Below are positions 18,298-27,355 of a stretch of DNA of 64,000 bases, piece after piece. Position 1 is the stretch's first letter. Every line of letters starts with the position of its first letter. The notes below the pieces were generated by a model that saw only the letters and a list, made by a program, of their open reading frames with translations, was not told the origin of the DNA and did not search any database. The position numbers and the translations under genes were made by a program. Origin of the DNA: Opitutaceae bacterium (GTDB lineage: Bacteria; Verrucomicrobiota; Verrucomicrobiia; Opitutales; Opitutaceae); contig JAEUHC010000013.1 in the NCBI GenBank assembly GCA_016794785.1, positions 517,905 through 581,904 on the forward strand, in the 5' to 3' direction.

Positions 18298-18999
18298 TTA
18301 AAAGCGGTGGGTGATTTTTTCGTGGGAGGCGCCGCTCCGCGCGAGGATGGCGGCGAGGGCGGCGCGGGCGCGCAGGATGTCGGTCTTCACCTTGGCGAGC
18401 GACACGCCCAGCTTCTTCGCGATCTCGTCGTAGGGCAAATCCTCGAAGTGAAAGAGCACGAGCGGCACGCGCTGGTGCGCGGGCAGCTGGTCGAGCGCGC
18501 GCTCGACGAGCTCGCGGCGGTCGGCGGCATCCACCCCGGCGAAGAAAGTGTCGGGCGCGGCGAACTCCACCGCGGGTTCGTCGCGTTCGCCGCCGGCATC
18601 GTCGCGGCGAAACTCCGAGAAAAAGCGCCAGCGCTTGCGGTAGCGCGAGAGGTGGTTGAGCGAGAGGTTGGTGGCGACGGTCTTGAGCCAGCCCCCGGCC
18701 GTGGGGCTGGTGGCGAGGTGGTGGTAGTTTTCGTAGGCCTTGAGAAAGACGTCCTGCGCGATGTCCTCGGCCTGCGCCTCATTGCCGGTGAGGCGCGAGG
18801 CGGTCGAGAAAACCATGTCCTGGTAGCTGCGCATGAAGGTCGTGAAGTCGGGCGGCGGGGCTACGCCGGCGTCGGTTGTGTGCACGGAAGGTTCATCGTT
18901 CGGGGGCAGAACCCCGGACGAGGGCGCAAAGTTGCAGGAATCCTCCGCCCCATCGCCCGGGCCGCGGGGGGCAGGCGGGGGCGCAGGCGGCGGGCACAT
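18298..18999 (-). CDS. RNA polymerase ECF-type sigma factor
   Basis: Directs RNA polymerase to alternative promoters. Region 2 (about residues 52-120) shows 'GNEAQAEDIAQDVFLKAYEN', with the DVF-containing core-binding helix, and 'WLKTVATNLSLNHLSRYRKR'. Region 4 (about 165-220) shows 'LDQLPAHQRVPLVLFHFEDL' and the helix-turn-helix 'YDEIAKKLGVSLAKVKTDIL'. The annotated ATG at 18999 gives a Pro-rich 50-residue leader; a downstream GTG or the Met at residue 56 could be the true start. It heads a minus-strand series with the small membrane protein and the bactofilin/RDD fusion, which are plausible regulators or targets. Confidence 0.9.
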   Translation of the reverse strand: MCPPPAPPPAPRGPGDGAEDSCNFAPSSGVLPPNDEPSVHTTDAGVAPPPDFTTFMRSYQDMVFSTASRLTGNEAQAEDIAQDVFLKAYENYHHLATSPTAGGWLKTVATNLSLNHLSRYRKRWRFFSEFRRDDAGGERDEPAVEFAAPDTFFAGVDAADRRELVERALDQLPAHQRVPLVLFHFEDLPYDEIAKKLGVSLAKVKTDILRARAALAAILARSGASHEKITHRF

Positions 19000-19155
19000 C
19001 GGCCGCAGTCTCTAGCCCCTCGCCCGCCGAGGAGGCAAGGCGCGGCACCACCGCCCGCGCGATCCCGTTTGTGTTTTGCGCGCAGGCGATCGTCCTCAAG
19101 GCACGCCACTGACGCCCCGGTCGCATCGCCCCAACCTCAACCCGGCCTCCCTCCC

Positions 19156-19902
19156 ATGAGACTCCTTCTGCGCTCCCTTGCCTGCGTCATCCTGCTCGCG
19201 GTCACGTCGGCCGGCGCGGCGGAAAAACTCTTCGCCGTCACGATCACGACCGGGCCGGCGTGGGACGCGGCCAAGCCCGCGGCCGAGCAGGCCTTCTTCA
19301 AGGAGCACTCGGCCAACCTCGCCCGCCTGCGCGCCGAGGGCCGCTCCGTGATCGGCGGGCGCTTCGCGGACAAGGGCCTGCTCCTCATCCGCGCCGCCGA
19401 TGCCGCCGCCGTGCGCGCCGAGCTCGCCCGCGATCCCTCCATCGCGGCGGGGGTTTTCCAAGCGACGGTGGACGAATACCGGCCGTTCCAGCACGGCGAC
19501 ACGCGCCCGCCGCTCGCGACGCCCGAGGTCGCCGCGGTGCGCGCGCTCGTCGCCGCCTTCAACGCCCATGATCCCGCCGGCGTCGCGGCGCTGCTCGCCG
19601 AGGACGCGAAGCTCTTCGGCGTGGCCTCCGACAGCCAGTCGCTCGACGGCGACGGTCGCGCCGCGATCCGCACCTGGCTTGAGGGCTACTTCAAGTCCGT
19701 GCCCGACGTGCGCTCCGAGATCCTCGATCTCACGCAGACCGGCCCGCACGTCTCCTACCGCGAGCGCGCGACGTGGACGGCCAAGGACGGCACGCGCCGC
19801 GTGCAGACCTCGCTCGCGGTCTATGAGGTGCGCGAAGGCCTGGTGCGGCGCGCGTGGTATTTTCCCGCCGCACGCGAGGCCGTCACGCCGCCAAAGAAGT
19901 GA
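19156..19902 (+). CDS. Exported YCII-like plus SnoaL-like two-domain protein
   Basis: A 248-residue protein with a signal peptide ('LRSLACVILLAVTSAGA'). Residues about 23-110 resemble a YCII domain ('FAVTITTGPAWD', 'EHSANLARLRAEGRSVIGGR', ending 'TVDEYRPFQ'). Residues about 125-240 resemble an NTF2/SnoaL cone fold ('VRALVAAFNAHDPAGVAALL' and 'YFKSVPDVRSEILDL'). Both folds are small-molecule enzyme or binding scaffolds, and the pairing with export is uncommon. No catalytic residues can be assigned with confidence. It is divergent from the sigma-factor gene, and an inverted repeat follows 12 bases after the stop. Confidence 0.72.
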   Translation: MRLLLRSLACVILLAVTSAGAAEKLFAVTITTGPAWDAAKPAAEQAFFKEHSANLARLRAEGRSVIGGRFADKGLLLIRAADAAAVRAELARDPSIAAGVFQATVDEYRPFQHGDTRPPLATPEVAAVRALVAAFNAHDPAGVAALLAEDAKLFGVASDSQSLDGDGRAAIRTWLEGYFKSVPDVRSEILDLTQTGPHVSYRERATWTAKDGTRRVQTSLAVYEVREGLVRRAWYFPAAREAVTPPKK

Positions 19903-19914
19903 TTGGATTCATTT

Positions 19915-19976
19915 GGAGACGCGGCGCCCTCGCCGCGTTGTGCAGGCCGAAAACGCGGCGAGGGCGCCGCGTCCCC
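19915..19976. repeat. Gene-end inverted repeat (GGAGACGCGGCG type)
   Basis: Arms GGAGACGCGGCGCCCTCGCC (19915) and GGCGAGGGCGCCGCGTCCCC (ending 19976) are inverse copies with an AT-poor loop. The element starts 12 bases after the YCII/SnoaL stop. A second member of the same family is at 58008-58063. Confidence 0.8.
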
Positions 19977-20029
19977 AGCCAAGCCATCGCCAAGGCGGAA
20001 GAAAACCGCGGCTTGCGGCTCTCACGTGC

Positions 20030-20776
20030 ATGACTCTCCCGCGCAACCTCGCGGCGCTCTCGTTAGTGATGACCAGCCTCGCCACCGGGACGGAGGAGAA
20101 AATTTTCCACAGCGGCCCGGCGCAGGTGGCGCTGGTGGAGCTGTTCACCAGCGAAGGCTGCAGCAGCTGCCCGCCCGCGGAGAAATGGCTCAACGACCTG
20201 CGCGACGCGCCGGGGCTCTGGCGCGACTTCGTGCCGGTGGCCTTCCACGTGAACTACTGGGATCACCTAGGTTGGAAAGACGCGCTGGCCGCGAAGGCCT
20301 TCACCGCGCGCCAGCACACCTACGCCGGCGCGTGGCGCGCGTCGTCGGTTTACACGCCGTGCTTTGTGCGCAACGGCGCGGAATGGCGGCCGCGCGGGGC
20401 CGCGCCCGAAGGACTGGGCGCCGCCAACGCCGGCCATCTCACGCTGCGCTGGCGCGCGGGGGAAAACCGCTGCGTCATTGAGTTCACCTCGGCCGAGGCC
20501 GGAAAAGACTATGATGTTTCCGTCGCGTTGCTCGGCGGTGGCATCGTGAACGACGTGCGCCGCGGCGAAAATTCCGGCCGCACGCTGCGGCACGAATTTG
20601 TCGCGCTGCGGCTGGAAACCACCGCGCTCACCGCCGGTGGAAACGGCACGCACACCGCAAGCACCACCTTGTCGCCGCGCGACGAAATCAAGACCGGGCG
20701 CCGCGCCGTCGCCGCGTGGGTCACGCGCCGCGATTCGCTCACGCCGCTCCAAGCCGCGGGCGGCTGGATTGAGTGA
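20030..20776 (+). CDS. DUF1223 thioredoxin-fold protein
   Basis: A 248-residue protein with a short hydrophobic N-terminus and the DUF1223 hallmark 'VELFTSEGCSSCPPAEKWL', in which C44 and C47 form a CxxC pair in a thioredoxin-like fold. Also typical are 'VPVAFHVNYWDHLGWKD' and 'SSVYTPCFVRNG'. Members are exported or periplasmic in many proteobacteria, with no proven reaction; a redox role is only inferred. The N-terminus 'NLAALSLVMTSLATG' may be a signal peptide. It stands alone between two inverted-repeat clusters. Confidence 0.85.
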   Translation: MTLPRNLAALSLVMTSLATGTEEKIFHSGPAQVALVELFTSEGCSSCPPAEKWLNDLRDAPGLWRDFVPVAFHVNYWDHLGWKDALAAKAFTARQHTYAGAWRASSVYTPCFVRNGAEWRPRGAAPEGLGAANAGHLTLRWRAGENRCVIEFTSAEAGKDYDVSVALLGGGIVNDVRRGENSGRTLRHEFVALRLETTALTAGGNGTHTASTTLSPRDEIKTGRRAVAAWVTRRDSLTPLQAAGGWIE

Positions 20777-20883
20777 TGCCAGCGTCACGTAGCTTTTCGC
20801 CTGTAGGCCCGGCCGCTGGCCGGGCACCCGCCCGACGGGCGGGCCTACAACGAGGAAGTCCAAGAGCTACGGGACATTGGCAT
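20776..20883. repeat. Nested inverted repeats after the DUF1223 gene
   Basis: The outer arms read ATGCCA-(GC)-GTCACGTAGCT at about 20776-20794 and the inverse AGCTACGGGACATTGGCAT at 20865-20883. Inside them lies a second hairpin with GTAGGCCCG / CGGGCCTAC ends (20803-20848). The nesting suggests that one element inserted in the loop of another. Confidence 0.65.
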
Positions 20884-20918
20884 GAGGCCAGCGAGCCTAG
20901 CTTGGAGCTATCACCCAG

Positions 20919-20944
20919 GTAGGGCGCGGACTCCGTTCCGCGCC
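20919..20944. repeat. Short GTAGGGCGCGGACTCCG hairpin
   Basis: GTAGGGCGCGGACTCCG is followed by TTCCGCGCC, forming a small stem (GGCGCGGA/TCCGCGCC). It matches one arm of the inverted repeat at 50706-50777. It lies 35 bases beyond the 3' end of the DUF1080 gene. Confidence 0.65.
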
Positions 20945-20978
20945 GTGGAGTTTACGCCAACAGCGGCGAGATTAACCC

Positions 20979-21773
20979 TCAGTTCTCCGGCGAGAACGTC
21001 GTCTGCGGGCGCGCGAGGTCGAGCTCCTTGATCCAGATGTTGCGGTAGCGCACGTCGTGGCCCTCGCACTGCAGCTTGAGGCCGCCGGGGGTGTCGGTGA
21101 TGCCCTTGCCACCGTCGTTGCCCCCGTCGATCCCGGAGTTGGCGCCGCCCCAGACCTGCGAGATTTCCTGGTTCGCGTGGATCTTCACGCCGTTGAAATA
21201 CATCGTCACGCGCGCCTTCTCCACCAGCTTGCCGTCCTTGACGCGCGCGGCGCGGAACTGGATGTCGTAGCTGTTCCATTGCCGCAGGCCCTTGTAGAGG
21301 AAGTAGGGCGACTCGCTCTCGTTGATCACGGCGCCCATGCCGTGCTTCGTCGCATCACCGTCCTGAATTTGGATTTCGTAGCGGTTCTGGAGATAGACGC
21401 CGCTGTTGCCGCGCGGGTTCATGACGAGGAACTCGATGTGCAGGCGGAAATCACGGTAGGCCTTTTTCGTGACGATGTCGGCGACGCCGTAGCGGCCCTT
21501 GGCGACCGCCGGATCGTCGGTCTGCAGCACGCTGCCGCCGCGGTCCACGGGGTCGTCCACGATCTTCCATTTGATCGGGAGCGCGGAGCCGAAGCGCGGG
21601 CCGGTCCAGTAGGTCCACTTGGCGTCGAGCATCTCGCGCGTGCCGTCGAAGATCACCTCGGCGCCGGCGATCGGTTTGGCGCCGACGCCGACCTCGGCGC
21701 GGAGCAGGGAAGACACAACGAAGACCGAAGCCAACGCCACGGCCCGGGACAGGAAACGAAGGAGGGGATTCAT
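20979..21773 (-). CDS. DUF1080 / 3-keto-disaccharide hydrolase-like exported protein
   Basis: A 264-residue protein with a signal peptide ('LSRAVALASVFVVSSLLRA'). The domain has a jelly-roll lectin-like fold; the family is abundant in Verrucomicrobiota and Planctomycetes. Visible family words are 'KAYRDFRLHIEFLVMNPRGN', 'SGVYLQNRYEIQIQD' and 'QCEGHDVRYRNIWIKEL'. Some relatives hydrolyse 3-keto-glycosides; whether this one does cannot be told. I took ATG 21773, which begins the signal peptide; the upstream frame to 21812 looks non-coding. It is divergent from the PQQ-propeller gene. Confidence 0.87.
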   Translation of the reverse strand: MNPLLRFLSRAVALASVFVVSSLLRAEVGVGAKPIAGAEVIFDGTREMLDAKWTYWTGPRFGSALPIKWKIVDDPVDRGGSVLQTDDPAVAKGRYGVADIVTKKAYRDFRLHIEFLVMNPRGNSGVYLQNRYEIQIQDGDATKHGMGAVINESESPYFLYKGLRQWNSYDIQFRAARVKDGKLVEKARVTMYFNGVKIHANQEISQVWGGANSGIDGGNDGGKGITDTPGGLKLQCEGHDVRYRNIWIKELDLARPQTTFSPEN

Positions 21774-21868
21774 GGGGAAGCCGCCATGCGGGCGAAAAAC
21801 CGGCGCGGGCACGAACCAATTCCGACCGCGGCTTTGACGCGCACCTCCGCGGCGGTCAGGTTCCGCCC

Positions 21869-23200
21869 ATGCGCCCGTTCTTCCCCTGCCTGCTCGCGAT
21901 CATCGCCCTCACCGCCCGGGCCGACGACTGGCCGCACTGGCAGGGGCCGCAGCGTGACGGCGTGTGGCGCGAGACGGGCATCCTGGAAAAATTTCCCGCC
22001 GGCGGCCCGCCCGTCCTCTGGCGCACGCCCGTCGGCGCCGGCTACAGCAGCCCAGCCGTCGCAGGCGGACGGGTTTTTCTCACCGACCGGCCCGACACGC
22101 AGACGCGCGGCAATCCCGGCAAGGCGCTGGAGCGCACGACCGAAGCCGGCCGCGAGCGCGTGCTGTGCCTCGACGTGCGCGACGGGCGCGTGCTCTGGAC
22201 CCACGCCTACGAGGCGCGCTACGAGATCGCCTACCCTTCGGGGCCGCGCGCGAGCCCGGCGGTCGCGGGCAACCGCGTTTACACGCTCGGCGCGGAAGGC
22301 GACCTGCACTGCCTCGACACCGCGACGGGCCGCGTGGTGTGGGCGCGGAATTTCAAACAGGACTACGGCGTGACCACCCAGACGTGGGGCTTCGCCTCGC
22401 CGCCGCTCGTCGAGGGCGACCGGGTGTTCTGCCTCGTGGGCGGCGTGGGCCACACGGTGGTCGCGTTTGATCGCGAGACGGGCAAAGAACTCTGGCGCGC
22501 GCTCCCGGCCAAGGAGCCCGGCTATGCGCCCATGACGCTCATCGACGCCGGCGGTCGGCGGCAGCTCATCGTCTGGGACAGCGAGGCCGTGAGCGGCCTC
22601 GATCCCGCGACCGGCGCGGTGTATTGGACGGAGCCGTTCAAAACCAAAATGGCCCACGCCATCGGCACACCGCGGCTGCATGGCGATCTGTTGTTCATGT
22701 CGTCGTTCTTCGACGGCTCGCTGCTCCTGCGGCTCGACGCGACCGCGCCGCGCGCCACAGAAGTCTGGCGGATCAAGGGCGTGAGCGAAACGCGCTCCGA
22801 AGGGCTGCACAGCCTGATGAGCACGCCGTTCATCGAGAACGGCCACATCTACGGCGTGTGCAGCTTCGGCCAGCTCCGCGGCCTGCGCCTCGCCGACGGC
22901 GAGAGGCTCTGGGAAACGCTCGCGCCCACCACGCCGGCCGGAAAACCCGCGCGCTGGACCACGGCCTTCCTCGTCAAACACGCCGACCGCTTCTTCATCT
23001 ACAACGAAACCGGCGACCTCATCCTCGCGCGCCTCTCGCCGCAGGGCTACGAGGAGATCAGCCGCACTCACCTGATCGACCCAACGAACCGCGCAGGCGG
23101 TCGCGATGTGCACTGGTCGCATCCGGCGTTTGCGGAGCGCAGCATCTTCGTCCGCAACGATCGCGAGCTCATCCGCGTCGATCTGCGCGCCACCCCATGA
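21869..23200 (+). CDS. PQQ-type beta-propeller protein (BamB-like)
   Basis: A 443-residue exported protein (signal peptide 'FFPCLLAIIALTARA') built of repeated propeller blades. Each carries the pattern of strand, 'Gxhhxlxxxtgxxxw', for example 'RVLCLDVRDGRVLWTHAYEA', 'LHCLDTATGRVVWARNF' and 'VVAFDRETGKELWRALPA'. It opens with 'DDWPHWQGPQRDGVW', typical of the Planctomycete/Verrucomicrobia PQQ-repeat proteins. These may bind substrates or assist outer-membrane assembly; no enzyme residues are evident. It overlaps the following phosphoesterase by four bases (ATGA), so the two are translationally coupled. Confidence 0.88.
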   Translation: MRPFFPCLLAIIALTARADDWPHWQGPQRDGVWRETGILEKFPAGGPPVLWRTPVGAGYSSPAVAGGRVFLTDRPDTQTRGNPGKALERTTEAGRERVLCLDVRDGRVLWTHAYEARYEIAYPSGPRASPAVAGNRVYTLGAEGDLHCLDTATGRVVWARNFKQDYGVTTQTWGFASPPLVEGDRVFCLVGGVGHTVVAFDRETGKELWRALPAKEPGYAPMTLIDAGGRRQLIVWDSEAVSGLDPATGAVYWTEPFKTKMAHAIGTPRLHGDLLFMSSFFDGSLLLRLDATAPRATEVWRIKGVSETRSEGLHSLMSTPFIENGHIYGVCSFGQLRGLRLADGERLWETLAPTTPAGKPARWTTAFLVKHADRFFIYNETGDLILARLSPQGYEEISRTHLIDPTNRAGGRDVHWSHPAFAERSIFVRNDRELIRVDLRATP

Positions 23201-24357
23201 ACACCCGCCCCACCCGCCGCACCTTTCTCAAACACTCGGCCGCCGCCGTGGCCGCCGCCTGCGCCCCGCGCACCCTCCTGGCCGCCGCACCCACGCGGGC
23301 GTTCACCTTCGTGCTCCTCGGCGACCTGCACTACGACGCGCTCGCACACCACGACATGGCGTGGGTCGAAAAGGAAAAACCCAACGACGTCTCGCAGATC
23401 AAAAACTACTCACGCATCACGGCCGAGGTGACGCCGCGCTTGCTCGCCACGGTGCGGGCGACAATCGCCGATCTCAACCGCGACCCGGCCACTCGCGTCG
23501 CCTTCGTGCTGCAGGCCGGCGATCTCGTCGAGGGGCTTTGCGGCAGCGAGGAACTCTCCGTGCGGCAAAACACGGAGGCGCTCGCCGCCGTGCGGGAGGC
23601 GCAGCTCGGCGCGCCGCTGCTGTTCACCAAGGGCAATCACGACATCACCGGGCCGGGCGCGATTGCGGCCTTTGCCCGCGTTTTCCATCCGTTCCTCACC
23701 GCACAGGCGCAGGCCGTGGCCCCCGGCGCGGCGGAGGTGAAGAGCGGCAGCTATACGGTCGAGTGCGGCGGCGCGCAGTTCGCCTTCTTCGACGCCTACG
23801 AGGCGACGCGGAGCCTCGAGTGGTTCGAGGCCGCCGCGGCGCGGCGCACAGCGGAGCACCTCTTCGTGACCGTGCATCCACCCGTCGTGCCCTACGGCGC
23901 CCGGTCAACGTGGCACATCTTTGCCAGCGAGCGCGACCGCACCCGGCGTGAAAAATTCCTCGCCCTCTTGGGCGATCAGCGCGCGATCGTGCTCGGCGGC
24001 CACATCCACCGTTACAACACGCTCTCGCGCGCCGCCGGCCGGGGGCGTTTCGCGCAGTTCGCGCTGAGCAGCGTGCTCAGCGCACCGGGCGTGACACCGA
24101 AAACCCTTCTTGAGGGCGCCGCGGCCTACGCACCCGATCAGGTTTCCGTGGAGCCGAATTTCTCCCCGGCCAACGCCGCCGAACGCCGCGCCGTCTATGA
24201 GGCCGAGCGCGCGCATGTCCGCGATTTCGCCTATGCCGATCTGCCGGGCTACGCGGTCGTGCGCGTCGAGGGCCCGCGCGTCACGGCGACGATGTTCTCC
24301 GGCGCGACGCGCGACGCGTGGCGCACGGTGGACCTCTCGACACTCGCCCGAGGATAA
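23197..24357 (+). CDS. Tat-exported metallophosphoesterase
   Basis: A 386-residue calcineurin-like phosphoesterase. The N-terminus 'TRRTFLKHSAAAVAAA' is a twin-arginine signal, so it is exported folded. The metal-site motifs are complete: 'LLGDLHYDA' (D), 'QAGDLVEG' (GD), 'KGNHDI' (GNHD), 'VHPPVVPYG' (H) and 'LGGHIHRYN' (GHxH). A C-terminal extension of about 100 residues follows the catalytic core. Its ATG overlaps the stop of the PQQ-propeller gene, implying shared expression and possibly shared periplasmic work on a phosphate ester. Substrate unknown. Confidence 0.92.
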   Translation: MNTRPTRRTFLKHSAAAVAAACAPRTLLAAAPTRAFTFVLLGDLHYDALAHHDMAWVEKEKPNDVSQIKNYSRITAEVTPRLLATVRATIADLNRDPATRVAFVLQAGDLVEGLCGSEELSVRQNTEALAAVREAQLGAPLLFTKGNHDITGPGAIAAFARVFHPFLTAQAQAVAPGAAEVKSGSYTVECGGAQFAFFDAYEATRSLEWFEAAAARRTAEHLFVTVHPPVVPYGARSTWHIFASERDRTRREKFLALLGDQRAIVLGGHIHRYNTLSRAAGRGRFAQFALSSVLSAPGVTPKTLLEGAAAYAPDQVSVEPNFSPANAAERRAVYEAERAHVRDFAYADLPGYAVVRVEGPRVTATMFSGATRDAWRTVDLSTLARG

Positions 24358-24452
24358 GGGGAGCAACGTGAATTTTTAATCGCGTGGGCGAGTCTTGACA
24401 GCGCACCGGTTCGGGCGGACACCGCTGGGAACCCCTTAACCCCCCGGCAGCC

Positions 24453-27323
24453 ATGAACCCCATTCGCCTCCTGCTGGCCTGCGGCTTTGCCGTGGCCTGC
24501 GCCCTCGCCCCCGCCGTCCTAGCCCAGTCCGTCGCAGGCACCGGCACGATTTCCGGCCGCGTCTTTGAGGGCGCGACCGGACGCTCGCTCCAAGGCGCCG
24601 TCGTCCGCATCGCCGGCACGCCGCACACCGACGTCACCGACGCCGATGGCCGCTACACCCTCGCCGGAGTCCCCGCCGGCACGCTCTCGCTTGAGGTCGA
24701 GTATGTCGGCCTCGATCTTTTCCGGCAGCCGGTCGCGCTCACGGTGGGCGGCTCCGTGGAGATCGACGCCTCCTTGAAAAGCGAAGTGTTCAAGATGGCC
24801 GCCTTCGAGGTCGCCGAGGCCGCCCGCGGCCAGGCCCTCGCGATCAACCAGCAGAAGACCGCCCGTGGCATCGTGAACATCGTCTCCGAGGAAACCTTCG
24901 GCGCGATGAACGACGGCAACATCGGCTACGCCCTCCAGCGGCTCCCGGGCCTCACCGTCAACGAGGGCGAAGACGGCACGCCCGAGGGCGTGAACATCCG
25001 CGGGCTGGGCAGCGACTTCAATTCGTTCACCGTCGACGGCAATCGCCTCGGCACCCGCGGCTTCAGCACGAGCAACCTCGTGGCGGATGGCATCGCCAAC
25101 ATCGAAGTCATCAAGGCCAACACGCCGGACCGCGATGGCGACGCCCTCGGGGGCACCATCAACGTGATCTCGCGGACGGCCTTTCAGCGCGATGGACGCG
25201 AAATCCGCTTCGGCGCCAGCATGAACTACCTCGGGCTGGCCGAAAAATGGGGCTACAACGCGAGGCTCACCTACAGCGATCTCTACGGAATTTTCGGGGA
25301 GCAGAAGAACCTCGGCGTCAGCGTCACGCTCTCAAAATATCTTTCGAACCGCTACTACGAGAACAACGACACAGACTGGACGCTCCTGCGGCCGGAGAAC
25401 AATCCGACCTACAATCTGCCCGGATTTCCCTACTACTTTGTTCCGAACATGACGGTGCAGTATAACCTGCGCGAAAGTGACTCCTACGGGATCAACGCCT
25501 CGATCGACTTTCGCGTCGGCCGGCAGCACACGTTCTATTTTAAGCCGCTGCACAGCCGCACGGCCGTCGACGCGTCCCGCTATCTCAGCCGCCCCTACAT
25601 CGACACCCGCTTTCAGGATGCGATCAACGGCCGGAAGACCTTCGAGTTTCTCGAATTCGGCCGGGGTCGCGGCACCGCCGGCGCCAATGGCAGCCGCGGG
25701 GAAATCCGCTACAGCGCCGAGGAGTCGGAGACGCATACCAACGTGTATGCGTTCTCCGCCGGCGGCCGGTCCGAGCTCGGATCGTCCACGCTCAACTACG
25801 ATGTGTTTTACCGGCACACGCACTACGCCCGCACGCTCGATTCCGATTTCATTGTCCGCAACGTCCCGTCGGCGCGCGGCTACTTCCAGTGGGAATACGA
25901 TGTCCGCAACCCGCTCAAGCCCCTGGCCTGGATCGTCAACGGCGTCGATCCGCGCGACACCACGACCATCAATCGCGGCGACCTGAGCATCGAGCCCGAG
26001 GAGCGCTGGGAAAACGCCTACAACTTCAAGGCCGATTGGGAGAAAAAATTCGCCGGCGAGCGGCTGGCCGGCGCGATCAAGGTGGGCGCGAAATACCAGC
26101 AGACCAAGCAGCGCTTCGAGCAGGATCAGTTCGAATACGACACGACCGCGGCGTTCCCCTACGCGCAGGTGATGCGGCGCAGCGATTTCGTCATCAACGG
26201 GCGCGAGATGTTCATGGAGGTCGTCCCCTCGAAGGTGCGCGAGCTCCTCAAGAGCAGCCCGGCGCTCTTTCCCTATGTCCCGATCGATTCCATGCGCGGC
26301 GCCGTGGAGGAAGACTACGACGCGAGGGAAACCACCACCTCCGCCTACGGCATGGGCACGGCGCAGATCGGCCGGACCACGATCGTCACCGGCATCCGCG
26401 CGGAGCACAACACCTGGAAATCCCTGCGCAAAACGTTCGATGCCCGCACGCTGACGGTCATCGAGCGCCGCCCCGGCACCGACTACACCCAATACCTGCC
26501 CGGCCTCCACCTCCGCCACGCCTTGCAGCCCAACCTCATCCTCCGCGAAAGCTACAACCGCAGCTACGCGCGTCCCACGCTCAGCCGGCTCACGCTGGGC
26601 CGTTCCGAGGACATCAACGGCAACATCACCGAGGGAAATCCGTTCCTCGCGCCCACGACGTCGCATAACGCCGATGTGCAGATCGAGAAATACACCGCGA
26701 AGGGTGGCCTCTACTCCGCGGGTTTTTTCTACAAAAAAATGAAGGGGTTCTATTACAACACCGATCGGCGCTTCAGCGTCGTCGACCCCACCACGGGCGA
26801 CCCGATCATCGATCCCGCCGGCACGCGCCGCTACCGCAAATGGGAGAACGCCGAGGGGGCGACCAACTACGGCCTCGAGCTCATCGTGCAGCAAAAGATG
26901 TATTTCCTGCCGCCCATTTTGCGCGGCCTGACGGCGAACCTCAGCGCCACCTTCAGCGAGAGCGACGCGAAATACCCGTCGCGCAGCGATGAGAAGCTGC
27001 CGACCATCGGTTTTTCGGACTATATGTTCAATGCCTCGCTCGACTACGCGCTCGGCAAATTCCGCGGAAATGTCCGCTATTCCTACCGTTCGGATTACCT
27101 GACCGGCGTGGGCGACACGCGCTACACGAACGACCAGTTCGCGGCCCGCGAGCAGGTCGATGTCGAGGCGAGCTACCGGCTCACGCGCAAAATCCGGCTC
27201 AACGCCAACGTGATCAACCTCACCTCGCGCCCGCAGGTCTCGTATCAGTCGTTTCCCACCTACGTGGAGGACAACAGCAACAGCGGCTGGCGCGCGACCG
27301 TGGGCGTGGACGTGACCTTCTGA
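24453..27323 (+). CDS. TonB-dependent receptor with N-terminal carboxypeptidase-like domain
   Basis: A 956-residue outer-membrane receptor. After a signal peptide (to about residue 24) comes a carboxypeptidase-like regulatory domain ('GTISGRVFEGATGRSLQGAV', 'VTDADGRYTLAGVPAG'). The plug domain follows ('LQRLPGLTVNEGEDGTPEG', 'VNIRGLGSDFNSFTVDGNRL') and then a barrel ending in Phe ('VGVDVTF'). This domain order is typical of polysaccharide or chelate receptors ('TonB-dependent receptor, TIGR01782 type' in general appearance). The ligand is not identifiable. A TTGACA hexamer occurs 53 bases upstream but lacks a matching -10, so the promoter is unresolved. Confidence 0.93.
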   Translation: MNPIRLLLACGFAVACALAPAVLAQSVAGTGTISGRVFEGATGRSLQGAVVRIAGTPHTDVTDADGRYTLAGVPAGTLSLEVEYVGLDLFRQPVALTVGGSVEIDASLKSEVFKMAAFEVAEAARGQALAINQQKTARGIVNIVSEETFGAMNDGNIGYALQRLPGLTVNEGEDGTPEGVNIRGLGSDFNSFTVDGNRLGTRGFSTSNLVADGIANIEVIKANTPDRDGDALGGTINVISRTAFQRDGREIRFGASMNYLGLAEKWGYNARLTYSDLYGIFGEQKNLGVSVTLSKYLSNRYYENNDTDWTLLRPENNPTYNLPGFPYYFVPNMTVQYNLRESDSYGINASIDFRVGRQHTFYFKPLHSRTAVDASRYLSRPYIDTRFQDAINGRKTFEFLEFGRGRGTAGANGSRGEIRYSAEESETHTNVYAFSAGGRSELGSSTLNYDVFYRHTHYARTLDSDFIVRNVPSARGYFQWEYDVRNPLKPLAWIVNGVDPRDTTTINRGDLSIEPEERWENAYNFKADWEKKFAGERLAGAIKVGAKYQQTKQRFEQDQFEYDTTAAFPYAQVMRRSDFVINGREMFMEVVPSKVRELLKSSPALFPYVPIDSMRGAVEEDYDARETTTSAYGMGTAQIGRTTIVTGIRAEHNTWKSLRKTFDARTLTVIERRPGTDYTQYLPGLHLRHALQPNLILRESYNRSYARPTLSRLTLGRSEDINGNITEGNPFLAPTTSHNADVQIEKYTAKGGLYSAGFFYKKMKGFYYNTDRRFSVVDPTTGDPIIDPAGTRRYRKWENAEGATNYGLELIVQQKMYFLPPILRGLTANLSATFSESDAKYPSRSDEKLPTIGFSDYMFNASLDYALGKFRGNVRYSYRSDYLTGVGDTRYTNDQFAAREQVDVEASYRLTRKIRLNANVINLTSRPQVSYQSFPTYVEDNSNSGWRATVGVDVTF

Positions 27324-27355
27324 TACCAACGTCCCGTGACAGGCAGCCTAATCCG

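Noticed and set aside
16921..19155. Long plus-strand open frame upstream of the YCII/SnoaL gene
   Set aside because: Runs antisense through the RDD fusion, the small membrane gene and the sigma gene; only the final part from 19156 is a real gene.
24395..24423. TTGACA as a -35 box for the second TonB receptor
   Set aside because: No acceptable -10 hexamer at 16-18 bases (GACACC region).
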